DNA of 64,000 bases from Artocarpus heterophyllus (lineage: Eukaryota; Streptophyta; Magnoliopsida; Rosales; Moraceae). The translations under genes were made by a program, and so were the position numbers. This document shows, piece after piece, positions 35,601-47,928 of the stretch (its first letter is position 1; each line of letters opens with the position of its first letter). The notes under the pieces are model-generated. The model had not been told where the DNA came from. It made no database searches and saw only the letters and a program-made list of their open reading frames with translations. Location of the stretch: positions 30,525,521-30,589,520 of the forward strand of contig CM046333.1 of assembly GCA_025403435.1 (NCBI GenBank). Reading direction: 5' to 3'.

Positions 35601-35721
35601 ATACAAAATAGCATCAGAGGACAATTTAGCTGATCGATTTACGAAGACACTTACTGGGAGAGTCTTCGAGAGGCATGTGGAAGCTATGGGGATGCGAGAT
35701 TTGTCATATTTACTCACTTAG
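32679..35721 (+). pseudogene. Copia pol of copy B, broken
   Basis: Integrase: HLRLGHIN finger region (33060), first catalytic Asp changed (LVYSNVCR), second intact (LRSDRGGEYLSDEF), Glu intact (NGVAERRNRTLLD). Reverse transcriptase: QVWELMDLPEGVKPMGCKW, DVKMAFLNGYFDESIYM, and YVDD intact at about 34723. RNase H: YIDSDFQSYLDSKKSILGFAF and the CDNSAAVANAKEPRFHKKSK block, ending at the TAG at 35721. Breaks: stops at 33276 and 33916, a one-base shift near 34657, and a 32-bp tandem duplication at 35371-35434 that disrupts RNase H. Confidence 0.88.
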
Positions 35722-35735
35722 TGCAAGTGGGAGAT

Positions 35736-37766
35736 TGTTAGACGTGTATGCCCAAAGGAGTAAAAATGTAATATGTTTTTGGAGACATTTTCATCAATAA
35801 AGAATTTATTTATTATTTATATACCAAATATGTCCTCTTTACGTTCATATTTGTTAAATGTATGTTAAGCAAACAATAGTCTAAGACTGTCAGTCTAAAC
35901 CTTTAAGAATTAGGCATATGATGGACAGATTATGCGAAAGACACGATTCTTAAGGTGACGGTCTAAAACATAAGATCTGCAATCGAGGGAATAAAGTTGG
36001 GCGCTTTATTTATGTAAAGATTGTTATGTTGTCTATATCCCTATTGGAAGATGGTATGTCTTGGCCATCAAAGGTGGACTCTATGAATGGAAACATTTGC
36101 ACATTGTCATAGGTGATGATGTGTTGGATCGGGATATAAAGTGAATTGATTTGGTTTAATAATTCTATCTTGGCAAATCGATTCACTTTAGACAATCATT
36201 TGTATTGTATCTTAAACCTAAGATGAATAGTGGGCCCGTTGTCTTGACTTGTGTCTTTTAATGTACCAAAGGGTGACACCCACATCTTAATAGTGGTATG
36301 CATGCCAGTACATTAAAGGCATGACTCTTGATAGCGTAAACCTATTATTCATAGATATGGAATCCATAGCTCCTCTTTAGGAGTAGTGATATGCTCTTAT
36401 ATGCGTTATTTTGTAATTGAAAAACTGGAGCGCTCAACCATTTGGATACATAGGTGTAACCGAATAGTATACTGTCTTTGGATGGTAAGTTTTCTGATGG
36501 TGAGATAATGGAATGTAAGATAAAAATAATAGAGAAGGTAAGACAGAACTTGTCCTTAAGCCGATTATGGGTTATCATATGGGGATTCGATACACTATGA
36601 TATGTCATGGAGACTTAGCTATACCGGCTTCGTAATTCTATGTAGTTCGAGAGTGCAGCTCCAAGCTTTTAGTAGAGTAGCATTGGAGTTGATAATTATG
36701 AAATGTATATATGGGATATTGGGTTTCATAATTATCAGGAGCTTGAACTATATAGGTCCATTTGGTCCCCTTTGTTAGCTCACAAAATCCTATAACGATA
36801 CAAAGTGTTTTTCCAATAATTTGTGACTTATGTCATATTTATTAGATTGGTTGAAATTCTGAAGAATCAAATAATTCAGGTCTATTTATCGGTTGAATTA
36901 ATTTTGTGACAAAATTAATTCAAGATAAACTTGTTGAATTATTGGGATCGGATAATTCTTGTCTATTTATCAGTTGATTTATTTTTGAATAAATTAAATC
37001 AAGATAAATTTGTAGAATTATTAGGAATTCATTATTTTCCTAGAGATTACCTAGATAAAGTTGTTTTAATTAGATAAATTTTCTATTGGGTTATTTGAAT
37101 TAAAACTAAGACTTTATCCTATAGAATCTCAAGTGGAAAAGAAAAGATTCGTTGAAATTTTTTATCGACAGTTCAGCATGCCGATCCTCAAACTCAGCCT
37201 GTCGATGGGGCAAGTTCGGCCTGCCAGTTAGGCAAATCGGCTTGCCTATACAAGATAAAAAGATCATGCGTTTCCACATGGATTTCATTAGATATTGATC
37301 CGAATTTGATTTTGATTCAAATTTTGAGGCATTATCTAATAAGGACTGACTCCTAGACCCAACCTCTATATGAAGGGAGTGAGTCTCATTATTATTTAGA
37401 TCAATTAAGAGATTAAGAGTGATACTCTACTGGTCAGAATCTGGAAATTTCCTGAGAGCTCTTATTCACAAATCATGAACACTAGCTTTGGGTTCTCCTA
37501 ATTGATTGGAAGGAGACTCACCTGGTGGAAGAGCTGTATATATGAGCCCACACTCACTCCGATCATGGATAGAGAATAGCAAAGAAGATCAGTTGGTTGA
37601 GGCTCTTTTAGAACGTTACTTCTCTTCACAGATTGTGGGAGTTCTTCGACATTCAAAGGTTAGTAAGATCTGGTTAATTTATGCATATAGTGTGTCAAAC
37701 TTGTATTTTAGAAAATACTCTGATATAAAAAACTTTTAAATTTCACTACGTACTATTTTTCCAACA
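35736..37766 (+). repeat. 3' LTR of copia copy B (complete, 2031 bp)
   Basis: The best intact LTR of the family, TGTTAGACGT...TTTTTCCAACA. A motif cluster (37165-37255) lies about 110-200 bp before a TATA-like TATATGA (37367-37373). The transcribed part holds a short open frame (RSWIENSKEDQLVEALLE block at about 37560-37612) found in the other copies too. Confidence 0.92.
37367..37373 (+). promoter_or_regulatory. LTR TATA box, copia copy B
   Basis: TATATGA in the context CCAACCTC..AGGGAGTGA. The aligned sites elsewhere are TATAAATA (49683-49690) and TATAAAAA (47506-47513), so this position is the family's core promoter. Confidence 0.6.
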
Positions 37767-38015
37767 CTAATAAGTCCTGATCAATTGAAATTCATCAACT
37801 AAACGAAGAATATAAGTACAACCTTAGGGTTCAAGTTGAAAATCTCAAAAAAGAATTAGAAATCCTTAAAGCGAAGAATGAGAAAGGAAGTCATGTAGTC
37901 ACAAGAGCTGAAATGCAAGGAACAAATTTTGTGAATGGAAAAGTTGAACAACAACCACTAGACTATCATGTTTATCAAGAAATGATTGGAAAATATGAGG
38001 AATAATATTTTACGA
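37767..38015 (+). pseudogene. Second piece of the Athila/Tat gag
   Basis: After copia copy B the sequence encodes LNEEYKYNLRVQVENLKKEL and LDYHVYQEMIGKYEE, a coiled-coil-like stretch as found downstream in Athila gag. It starts with the probable duplicated target CTAAT. It is cut at about 38015 by the truncated LTR of copia copy C. Confidence 0.6.
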
Positions 38016-38125
38016 GGTTAATAAGATCTGGTTAATTTACACATATAGTGTGTCAAACTTGTGTTTTAGAAAATACTTTAGTACAAAAAATTTAAAAAAT
38101 TTTGCTACGTATTATTTTTCCAACA
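38016..38125 (+). repeat. 5' LTR remnant of copia copy C
   Basis: Matches the last 110 bases of the 2031-bp LTR (GGTTARTAAGATCTGGTTAA to CCAACA) and is followed by the PBS. The upstream 1.9 kb is deleted. Confidence 0.85.
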
Positions 38126-38127
38126 AT

Positions 38128-38139
38128 TGGTATTAGAGC
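38128..38139 (+). promoter_or_regulatory. Primer binding site, initiator tRNA-Met type
   Basis: TGGTATTAGAGC, one mismatch from TGGTATCAGAGC, two bases after the LTR end. This shows the same primer as the first copia element. Confidence 0.88.
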
Positions 38140-39508
38140 TTGGTTTTTACGTAAATTTGCAAGTTTGTAATCATGCTATACGTATAAATTATGTGATCTT
38201 GATCTCTCCTATGCTTGAATTTTTTTTTTAGAGAGTTGGCACTCTAGGTTTCTATATATTTTTATGTTATGAATTATACGCTGAATGTTTATTAATTAAT
38301 TATAGTTGATTAAATTATTATTTACTTATTTATTAATTAATTAATTTATGCATGTTATGGTTCCTTAGAGGTTAGAATGTATATCTACGTTTTTCATGTA
38401 ATTAGATGGCAGACTATCATCTCTATCTAGGAATTATTATTTAATTTTAAATTTGTAAGAATTTTCTAATTAAGTAACCATTCGGAGAAGACGGATCTAG
38501 AAAATGGATGATAGCGTTTCCAGGTATTTCTTGAGTCTCTAATTTTATGTCTTTGAATTGTTGAAAATAAAATTGATAAATTGCATTATAAACTATGTTT
38601 TCTAAAAGTGTGATTTATGCTCGGTTGGCCTGCTGAACCCTCCAGTTCGGCAGGCCGATGGTTGTAGAATCGGTAGGCTGGACTTTGGGTTTTGTAGGCC
38701 ATTAGCATGGCAGAAATCTAGTGGCTCTAGCAACAGGCCAAACTGTCATGATCGGCAGGCTGACTTGAAAAGATCGATAGGTCGATGGATCATGACCGGT
38801 AGGCCGATCACATAGATCGGTATGTCAGTAGAGAGTTGTAAATTTTTCTAGAAAATGTGTAGTTTTCGATGTAGTTTTGATTTTATTTTTGGGCCAATTC
38901 TAAGAAACATTTAATTGGATATGACCAGAAATATGGAGTATTCGATCTATGTGGGATTGAAGACTTGAAGATAGACATTACATGAAGAAGGATACAACTT
39001 AAAGATTTAAGGATGAAGAATCAATAATATGTTTCGATTTACCTCTTGTAATATTTATTTTCTTTTCTCTATGGTGGAACCATAATATTATGGTTATTTG
39101 TTATTATTTTGCTTGTGGCTTTACATAATTGCTTTGTTTGTCTACATTATAATATGATTTGCCATGTATATTGATAACATGTCATATAGAACAGGGAGTG
39201 CCACTCTTTAAAAATTGTTCATGTATGTTTATAAAATGAAATCTTAATTTCAAAACAATGAGTGGGAGAAGGTTTTTGAAGAGAGGGCCTATGGCCTCCA
39301 TCGTTGGTCCATAGGTAACACATGGTGTTTTCAACCTTTAGGAAGGGACTTCATCATGTACTAGGTTGGATCTTCAAGAGGATAAGGTATTTTAGCATAA
39401 TTTATGGTTGCACATCCCTAGTTGGTGATTATAAATTATGGATAAAATATTAAAACAATGGTTATACACTCATGTTAATTTTATTATTAACTTCCTATAG
39501 GAGCTCTG

Positions 39509-41706
39509 TCACGCCCCGGAGTACGGGAGGTGACGTGGCGGATAATTTAAATTAATTAAAAGAGAATTTGATTAAAACCAATGGTTTAAGGATCAAATTA
39601 AGTAAGAAATAAGAAGATTTCCACCACATTTTACAAAAAGTTTATAAATATTAAGCAAATAATAAAAATTAATAAAGAACTACGAGTATGGGTTCCACAA
39701 CCCACAATTTGTGCACACACATCTGACAATATCATAAATACAATCGCAGTCCAGATACAAATAAAATTAAATCTTACATGCCTTGATTAAATAATACAAA
39801 ATATAAATAATCCTCCTATTGCTCCTGAGTTCGGTCCGAAGAATCCTCTCCAAACCTAAATGGGAAACCACCTAGAAGGGGGGGAAAATTTAAAACAATA
39901 AAACGTGAGCGAAAGGCTCAGTAGGACTATGTTTTATAAAATAATTTAATGCAAAGAAACATATCATTGTTTAGGAGTTACTCAAAAGAAAACTTTAAAT
40001 AAATAAGTAAATAAATAAATAAATAATAGATAATTTGAGTAGAGCCGTCCTGACACAGAACAGTCTACTCGTACAATCGAAAACACCATTTTCCTTTTAC
40101 CTAGGCAAACCATGATATCACCATCGTAGTGGCCCAGCTGTGTTTCAGGACCTGCCCCCAAGGTCGATCGCTACATGACCCGATCTCTGATATGGCATCA
40201 TGCCTTTGTGTTTATTATCATTATCATTCAAAACCCAATTACCGAGTGTTGTCATTTACATTCATTATGAAGTTCATTTCAGATCATGATATATTAAAAT
40301 ATAACCGATAAATTCATTTTCAAACAACCGTTGAAAACATTTTGATAAAAAACCCTTTTTAAAGCCAAATCATTTCAAACCAGGCTACCAAAGAAATAGG
40401 ATAGAAGTCCTACCTCAATACTCGTGCCGGTGCCCCACACCGTAATCCCGGTCCGCTATACGTTAGCTCCACGGAACCACGAACGATCCTAGATACAAAC
40501 TAAGTCGATCAATATCTAGTTCGAGACATTCTATGTTACTAAACCATTTCATGATGTCCTAGTGTGCCATTTGTGCCTTTAAAATCATCCTATAAGGTTG
40601 GGGTTCAAATCAGGGTTCAAAACAGTGAAAACGGGTGAAAATCACAAATTTTTTCATGCCTCGGTCGGCTTGCCGGACTCCCTGCTTCGGCCTGTCGAAC
40701 TGCACAGTTCGGCCTGCCGAAAGCAAAGTTCGGTCGGCCGACCACTTCCCCAGGTTCGGCCTGCCAGTCGGAAGAACACCGGCCTGCCGATCATCACTCC
40801 GGCCTGCCAATCATCACTCCGGCCTGCCGAACATACAGTTCGGCTTGCCTAACTGGGAAAATCCAGAAATCCCAGCCACGAGTTTCTCGATCCCCAAAAT
40901 CCAAATCTTGATTCTAACCTATTTTTCTCAAATCCCAGGCATGAAAAACAATCATAGTTGATAGAAAAACCTACTAGAACATGTTTGAACTCATTTAAAC
41001 AAGATTTAAACTCGAAATCCTCAAAAATCCGAAAATGAGAAAATGAGGAGAAAAATGAAAAATCTTGAATCCGATTTGTTTTTCTTCAATCTAAGCTTAG
41101 ATTCTAGTTGTTCTAAGTTTGTTTAACTCAAATCCACGGTTTTCTAAGCTTAAACAAACCTAGATTTCAAAAATGCACAAAATTGAAAATTTTGTAAAAA
41201 GTTTAGAAATTTCAAATCTAACCTCGAATCGAAGCTTCAATCTACGTCCTCGGTTGCCGAATCACGTCCCCGAGCCTCCTCCTTGCTAACCCGAAGCTTG
41301 GACTCGAATTTGGTTTCAAAAATTTGAGAGAGATGTAGAGAGAGAGAGAGTGCTGCCGAGAGAGAAATTGAGAGAGAGAGAGAGAGTGTCATGGGAGGGA
41401 ATGAGAGGAGAGAGAGAGAGGAAGGAAATAAATAGAGAAAATTGGTGGGCGGTTTTACTGTGCGAAAACCATGTGCCGCCCACGGTTTTGCAAAACAGAG
41501 TATTTTTAACATTTTACAAATTGTTGTGTTTTAAAACTCAAAATATCATTTTAAAACAATAAGAAATCATTTGAACGCATCAATTTAACAAAACAACCAA
41601 AAATTTAAAATCCAACCAAATAATCTAATTAATGTTAAAACGTTAATTATGGTACACTAATTCATCATTTACATTACATTAACATTAAATAAATTTCAAG
41701 GCGTTA
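39509..41706 (-). repeat. Solo LTR of a Ty3/gypsy element
   Basis: A 2198-bp LTR with ends TCACGCC and GGCGTTA, flanked by perfect CTCTG duplications (39504-39508 and 41707-41711). The uninterrupted site is seen in copy B (GAGCTCTGTTAATAAA at 31470). It is homologous to the LTRs of the gypsy element at 50928-55240 (shared ACCTAGAAGGGG, GTGGCCCAGCTG and CATGCCTTGATTAA blocks), which gives the minus orientation. It contains a GA-rich stretch (41327-41430) and the densest cluster of CGGCCTGCCGA motifs (40656-40860). No internal sequence is present, so it arose by LTR-LTR recombination. Confidence 0.9.
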
Positions 41707-42000
41707 CTCTGTTAATAAAATTAATGGCCAAAGAAATGATTATTAATATATGCTGGATCATACGGATCTTGGATGGCATATATTAATCAGAAGGGGATCT
41801 GCGTTCTTGATTGAATTTGGCAATACTTCCCTAGGAGCTTGTTGAATTCTGAGTTGAGAATTATTGTTGTAAGGTTGTGACATTTTCAAGGTTTTGACAC
41901 ATAAACGTATTTATATATTTTACATGATTGTGTTATCTTACTAAATTATTATGATATGCTTGCTTATGTTTGGTATAGGATGCTTTATTATAGATTAAAA

Positions 42001-42921
42001 ATGTCTAAAAATGCTTTATCATCAATACTTCATAAAAATCAATTAACTGGTGAGAATTACAATGATTAAAAACGAAACCTAAACATCGTCCTGTCCTTTG
42101 AGAAACTGAAATTTGTGCTAACGACACCTTGTCCTCCCAAGCCTACAAGAGATTCCACCAATGATCAAATCCAAGCATATGATCGTTGGAAAGATGCTAA
42201 TGATTAGGCTCGCTGCTATGTTATGGCTAGCATGAATAACATGTTGCAGGCTCTATATGAAGATTATGAGACTGCTAGTCAAATCTTGGATAATCTAGAA
42301 GACATGTTTGGAGGCCAGGCCTTAACAAAGTGGCAAGGAGCTCTTCAAAAACTCTTAAACTGTAAGCAGAGACTAGAGATGTCTGTAAAGGAGCACATGA
42401 TGTTGGTCATGGGTTACCTCACTAAGGCTCAGACCAATGGAGCTAACATCGATGTTAAAACTCAGATGACTATGGTCTTTGAGACTCTGTCTAATGAATT
42501 TGTTTCATTTAGAGCTACATTTAATTTGAGCAATAGATGGGATATGACCTTGACAGAGTTAATGAAACAGTTACAGGAGTTCAAACTGCTGATCAGGGAG
42601 TCTCCTATTGGTGGTGAGGCCATCTTGGCGGCTGCTTCTGGTTCCAATACCAACCCAAGGAATGGAAAGAAACAACGGGCGAAGAATAGGAAGTCTTCTA
42701 TTCCTGCAAACAGCAAGAACAAGAAGAAAAAGAAGAAGAACCCGAAGAAGCTAAAGTGCTTCTTCTGCAGGAAGGTCGGGCACATTAAGAAGAATTATAA
42801 GGACGTCCTTTCCCGAGAAGGTAGGTGTGATCTTTTGTATTTAGAAACTTGTTTGGTTGAGGAATCCAGTGACATTTGGGTCATAGATTTCAGAGGAACT
42901 AATCATGTTTGTGTTTCTTAG
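42001..42921 (+). pseudogene. Copia gag-protease start of copy C, broken
   Basis: MSKNALSSILHKNQLTGENY, then stops near 42068 and 42207, then a long open frame from 42223 with LEDMFGGQALTKWQGALQKL and MTLTELMKQLQEFKLLIRES. A lysine-rich stretch precedes the zinc knuckle CFFCRKVGHIKKNY, whose last Cys is Tyr. The protease block is altered to WVIDFRGTNHV, so the catalytic triad is lost. Confidence 0.87.
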
Positions 42922-45867
42922 CTGAGGTTCAAAGAAACGAGAAGTCTACTGTATGAAGACTTCATGCTTCGAATGGGCGATGGATCCTTGGTCTTAGCTG
43001 AAACAGTGGGCGACATCCATCTTTATTTTGATAATTGTAGGAATTTAATTTTACGAGGTTGTTTTCATGTGCCTAAATTTAAGAGGAATTTAATTTTTGT
43101 AGCTTGTTTATTTAAATACTCCTGTTTGGTTTCTTTCAATAATAAAGTGGTGATTCGTAAAAACAAATCTTTTATCTGTTCTGGATAGATGCAAAATAAT
43201 CTATATTTTATCAAACCAAAGATGGACTTACTGGTTAGTGCTAAGATGAATGATAATAACTCTAAAAGACTTAAAACTTCTCACTCTAATAAGACTTATC
43301 TTTGACATTTGCAACTTGGTCATATTAACCTAGATAGGATTTAAAGGTTGGTAAGGGATAGACCTTTAAGTCATTTAAAGGTGGAATTTATACCACAATG
43401 TGAATCTTGTTTGGAGGATAAAATGACCAAAAGACCATTCAGGTCTAAGGGCAATAGGGACAAAAGGGTTCTAAAACTTGTGCACAGTGATGTTTGTGGA
43501 CCAATGAACATCCGGACATGAGGAGGGTATGAGTACTTTGTCACTTTTATTGACGATTACTCAATGTATGGGTATGTGCACCTGATGCATCACAAAAGCA
43601 AAACTTATGAAAAGTTCAAGGAGTTTTGGTATAAAGTGGAAAAGCAATTAGGTAAACCCATGAAGGCACTTCGATCCGATCGAGGTGGTGAATACCTTTC
43701 TGATGAGTTCTTAGGACACTTACTAGAAAATGGGATTTTATCCCATTAGACTACATTGGGCACTCCGCAGCAAAATGGCGTAGCGGAGAGAAGAAATAGG
43801 ACTTTATTGGACATGGTTGGTCCATGATGAGTTATTCATCATTGCCTTTATACTTTTGGGAATATGCACTACAAACCGCATGTTATCTTTTGAACAATGT
43901 GCCTTCAAAATTGGTTCCTAAAACTCCTCACGAGTTGTGGACGGGCAAGAAGACATCCTTAAACTCTATTTGCATGTGGGGATGTCTAGCTTATGTCCTA
44001 TTTAGGGATGTGAATATGTTGGAAGCATGTTTGGAAGTTTGCGTGTTTGTAGGATATCCAAAAGGGACTAAAGGGGGTTATTTCTATAACTCAAAGGAAA
44101 ATAAAGTCGTAGTTTCAACTAATGTAACTTTCTTGAGGAGAGTTACATGAACGACTTTAAGCCTCGATGCAAAGTGGTGCTTGAGGAGTTGGCGAGTGAT
44201 TCGATCACTCTGAGGGTTTCGAATGAAACCGTTCTGATCAGTGTAGAAAAACCAACAGAACCCAAACAACAACCTAAGGGGCTTTGGCGTAGTTGTAGGA
44301 TCGAGCATCAACCCAAGAGGTATATGTTTAATGGTGAGGCCTTGTTAGCTAAACCAGATAAACATGACAGAGATCCTTACACTTATGAAGAGGCTATGGA
44401 GGATGTTGATTCAAAACTCTAGACAGAGGCCATGAATATAAAGATGAAGTCTATGGAGACTAATCGAGTCTAGGAGCTTGTGGATCTTCTCGAAGGGGTA
44501 AACTCATAGGGTGTAAGTGGATCTACAAGAGGAAAAAAGGAGTGGATGGAAATGTTGAAACCTTTAAGGCTAGACTGATAGCTAAGGGATACACACAAAA
44601 GCAAGGAATCAATTATGAGGAAACCTTTTTGCCTGTAGCCATGCTTAAGTCCCTCCGGATTCTCTTGTCCATAGCTACCACTCTCAACTACGAGATTTAG
44701 CATATTGATGTCAAGATGGTTTTTCTAAATGGCTATCTTGATGAGTCCATTAATATAGAACAATCATACGGGTTCAAGGTCAAGGGTCAGGAGGGTAAGG
44801 TTTGTAAGTTGCTAAAGTTAATTTATGGACTTAAGCAAGCTTCCCGTTCTTGGAACATAAGATTTGATCAAGTGATCAAGACTTATGGATTCGCATAAAA
44901 TGTGGATGAACCATGTGTGTACAAACACATTAAGGATGAGAATGTGGTTTTTTTACTACTTTATGTAGAAGGCATTTTGCTAATTGGCAATGACGTTGGG
45001 ATTTTGTCATCGATCAAATTATGGTTGATCAAGTAGTTGGACATAAAGGACTTAGGTAAGGCTAATTTTGTTCTTGGTATCCAGATCTTTCGAGATAGGA
45101 AGAACAAAATGATAGTTTTGTCCTAGGCCAGCTGCATAGATAAGATTCTTAGGAGGTTTACAATGCAGGATTCCAAGAAAAGTGGGCAACCATCTAGGTC
45201 TAGAATTACTCTTTCTAAGAAAGACTCTCCAAAGTATGAGGAAGAAAGAGAATACACGAAGAAGGTGTCCTATGCTTCGGCAATGGGTAGTCTTATATAT
45301 GCTATGCTTTACATAGGACCAAACATTTGTTATGCGGTTGGAATTGTAAGTCGATTTTAAGCGGGTCCTAGATCGAGCCATTGGGTTGCAGTCAAACATA
45401 TTTTCAAGTACCTGAGAAGGACTCGAGGGCATATGTTTGTGTATTTGGGTGAAGGGTTAACTCTTCTAGGATACACTAATTTGGATTTCCAATCCTGTCT
45501 AGATTCAAGGAGATCGACTTCGGGTTTTGTGTTTACTCTAGGTGGCAGTGCCATCAGTTAAAGAAGTGTGAAGCAAGATTGCACTTTGGATTCAATGATG
45601 GAGGCCGAGTATGTCACAGCCAGTGTGCTGTGATAACAGTGCGGTGGTAGCTAGTGCTAAGGAACCAAGATTTTATAAGAAGAGAAGCATATTGATTGGA
45701 AGCATCATGTCATAAAGGACTACATAGAAGGCAGGTATGTCGCTGAGTGCAAAATCGCGTCAGAGGACAATTTAGCTGATCCATTCATGAAGATACTTAC
45801 TGGGAGAGTCTTCAAGAGGCATGTGGAAGCTATGGAAATGCAAGATTTGTCATATTTACTCACTTAG
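42922..45867 (+). pseudogene. Copia pol of copy C, broken
   Basis: Integrase keeps all three catalytic blocks (LVHSDVCGPMNI, LRSDRGGEYLSDEF, NGVAERRNRTLLD) but is split by stops and frameshifts. Reverse transcriptase has the DVKMVFLNGYLDESINI block and YVEG in place of YVDD (about 44967). RNase H lacks about 0.1 kb relative to copy B between EYVTA and the CDNSAVVASAKEPRF-like block (about 45615). It ends at TAG 45865-45867, just before the PPT. Confidence 0.86.
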
Positions 45868-47928
45868 TGTAAGTAGGAGACTGTTAGATATGTATGCCCT
45901 AAGGAGTAAAAATGTAATATGTTTTTGGAGACATTTTTATCAATAAAGAATTTTTTTATTATTTATATACCAAATCTTGTCCTTTTTACATTCATATTTG
46001 TTGAATGTATGATAAGCAAATAAAAGTCTGAAATTGTGTCTAAACCTTTAAGAATTGGGCATATGATTGACAGATTATGCGGAAGACAAGATTCTTAAGA
46101 TGACAGTCTAAATCATAAGATCTGCAATTAAGAGATTAATGTTGGGCGCTTTATTCATGTAAAGATTGTTATGTTGTCTATATCCCTAATGTGAGATGGT
46201 TTGTCTTGGCCATTGGAGGTGGACTCCGTAAATAAAAACATTGACACATTGTCATAGGTGACGATGTGTTAGATCGGGACATAAAGTGAATTGATTTAGA
46301 TTAATAATTCTATCTTGGTAAATCGATTCACTTTAGACAATCACATGTATTGTATCTTAATCTTGAGAGGAATAGTGGGCCTGTTGTCTTGACTTATGTC
46401 TTTTGATGTATCAAAGGGTGACATCCACATTTTAATAGTGGAACACATTTCGGTATGTTGGAGGCATGACTCTTGATGGCGTAGACATGTTATTCATAGA
46501 TATAGAATCCATAGCTCCTCTTCAGGAGTAGTTGATATCCTCTTATATGTGTTATCCTATAATTGGAAAACTAGAGTGCTCAACCATTCAGATACATAGG
46601 TGTAACCGAACGGCATACTGTTTTTGGATGGTAAGTTTTTTGATTATGAGATAATAGAACGTAAGATAAAAATAATTGGGAAGGTAAGACAAAATTTGTC
46701 TTTAAGCCGATTATGGATAATCCTATGGGGATGCGATGCATTATGATATGTCATGGAGACTTAGCTATACGGGCTTTGTAATTCTATATAGTTTGAAAGT
46801 GCAGCTCTAAGCTTTTATAGAGTAGCATTGGAGTTGATAATTATGAGATGTATATCTAGGTTATTAGGTTTCATTATTATCGAGAGCTCGAACTATATAG
46901 GTCCATCAAGTCCCCTTTGCTAGCTCATAAAAATCCTATAACGATACGGCGTGCTTTTCCAATAATTGGTGACTTGTGTCATATTATTAGATTGGCTGAA
47001 AATTCGATAGAATCAGATAATTCATGTCAGTTTATCAGTTGAATTAATTTTGTAAAAATTAATTCAAGATAAACTTGTTGAATTATCGGGATAAGATAAT
47101 TCATGTCTGTTTATCGGTTGGATTAATTTTTAAATTAATTCAAGATAAACTTGTTGAATTATCAGGAATATTTATTTTCCTAGAGATTATCTAGATATGA
47201 CTGTATAATCAAATAACTTCTCTATTGAGTTATTTGAATTAAAATTGAGGCTCTATCCCAAGAATATTGGGTGGAAAATAAAGATTCATAGGGATCATTT
47301 ATCGTAAGTTCAACAGGCTGATCTTTAAGTTTAGCCTACCGATGAAGTAGGTTCGACAGGCCGATCTGCCAGTTTGGCCTACTGACTGAGTGATAAATAG
47401 ATCACGTGTTTTCACGTGGATTTTATTAGATATTTTTTTTGATTTGATTCTGATTCAAATGTTCAAGGCCTTATCTGACAAGGACTGACTCTTAGGCCCA
47501 ACCTCTATAAAAAGGGAGTGAGACTCATTGTTGTTTAGATCAATTGAGAGATTAAGGTGAGACTCTGCTGGTGAGACTCTGTAACTCCTTGAGACCTATT
47601 ATTCACACATGACGAGCCATAGCTTTAGGTTTTCTCAGTTGGTTAGAAGGAGAGTCACTGGGGAAAGGCTGAACGACGTGTGCCCACATGCACTCCAATC
47701 GTGGATCGAGAATAGCAAAGAAGACTAGTTGGTTGAGGCACTTCTAGAATGTTATACTTGTTAGACATGTATGCCCTAAGGAGTAAAAATGTAATAAGTT
47801 TTTGGAGCCATTCTTATTAATAAAGAATTTATTCATTATTTATATACCAAAATCTTGTCCTCTTTACGTTTATATTTGTTGAATGTATGTTAAACGAACA
47901 ATAGTCTGAGACTGTCGGTCTAAACCTT

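Larger units (their letters stand above)
29432..37766 (+). mobile_element. Long-LTR Ty1/copia element, copy B
   Basis: Inserted in the Athila-like gag. The flanks TTAAT (29427-29431) and CTAAT (37767-37771) are a probable 5-bp target duplication with one change. Parts: 5' LTR remnant (29432-30119), leader, gag (31760), pol (to 35721), PPT (TGCAAGTGGGAGA, 35723-35735) and a complete 3' LTR (35736-37766). A deletion fused the 5' LTR to the leader, removing the LTR promoter and the PBS. The coding region has several stops but is the best preserved copy of the family here. Confidence 0.92.
38126..42000 (+). other. Leader of copia copy C, carrying a gypsy solo LTR
   Basis: Family leader interrupted at 39509-41706. 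A GC-rich cluster of the TCGGCAGGCCGA motif occurs at 38620-38835. No conserved coding frame. Confidence 0.8.

Noticed and set aside
40598..40961. Open frames rich in GLP/RPA residues in the gypsy solo LTR
   Set aside because: They result from the repeated CGGCCTGCCGA motif, lie wholly inside an LTR and occur in several frames and both strands.
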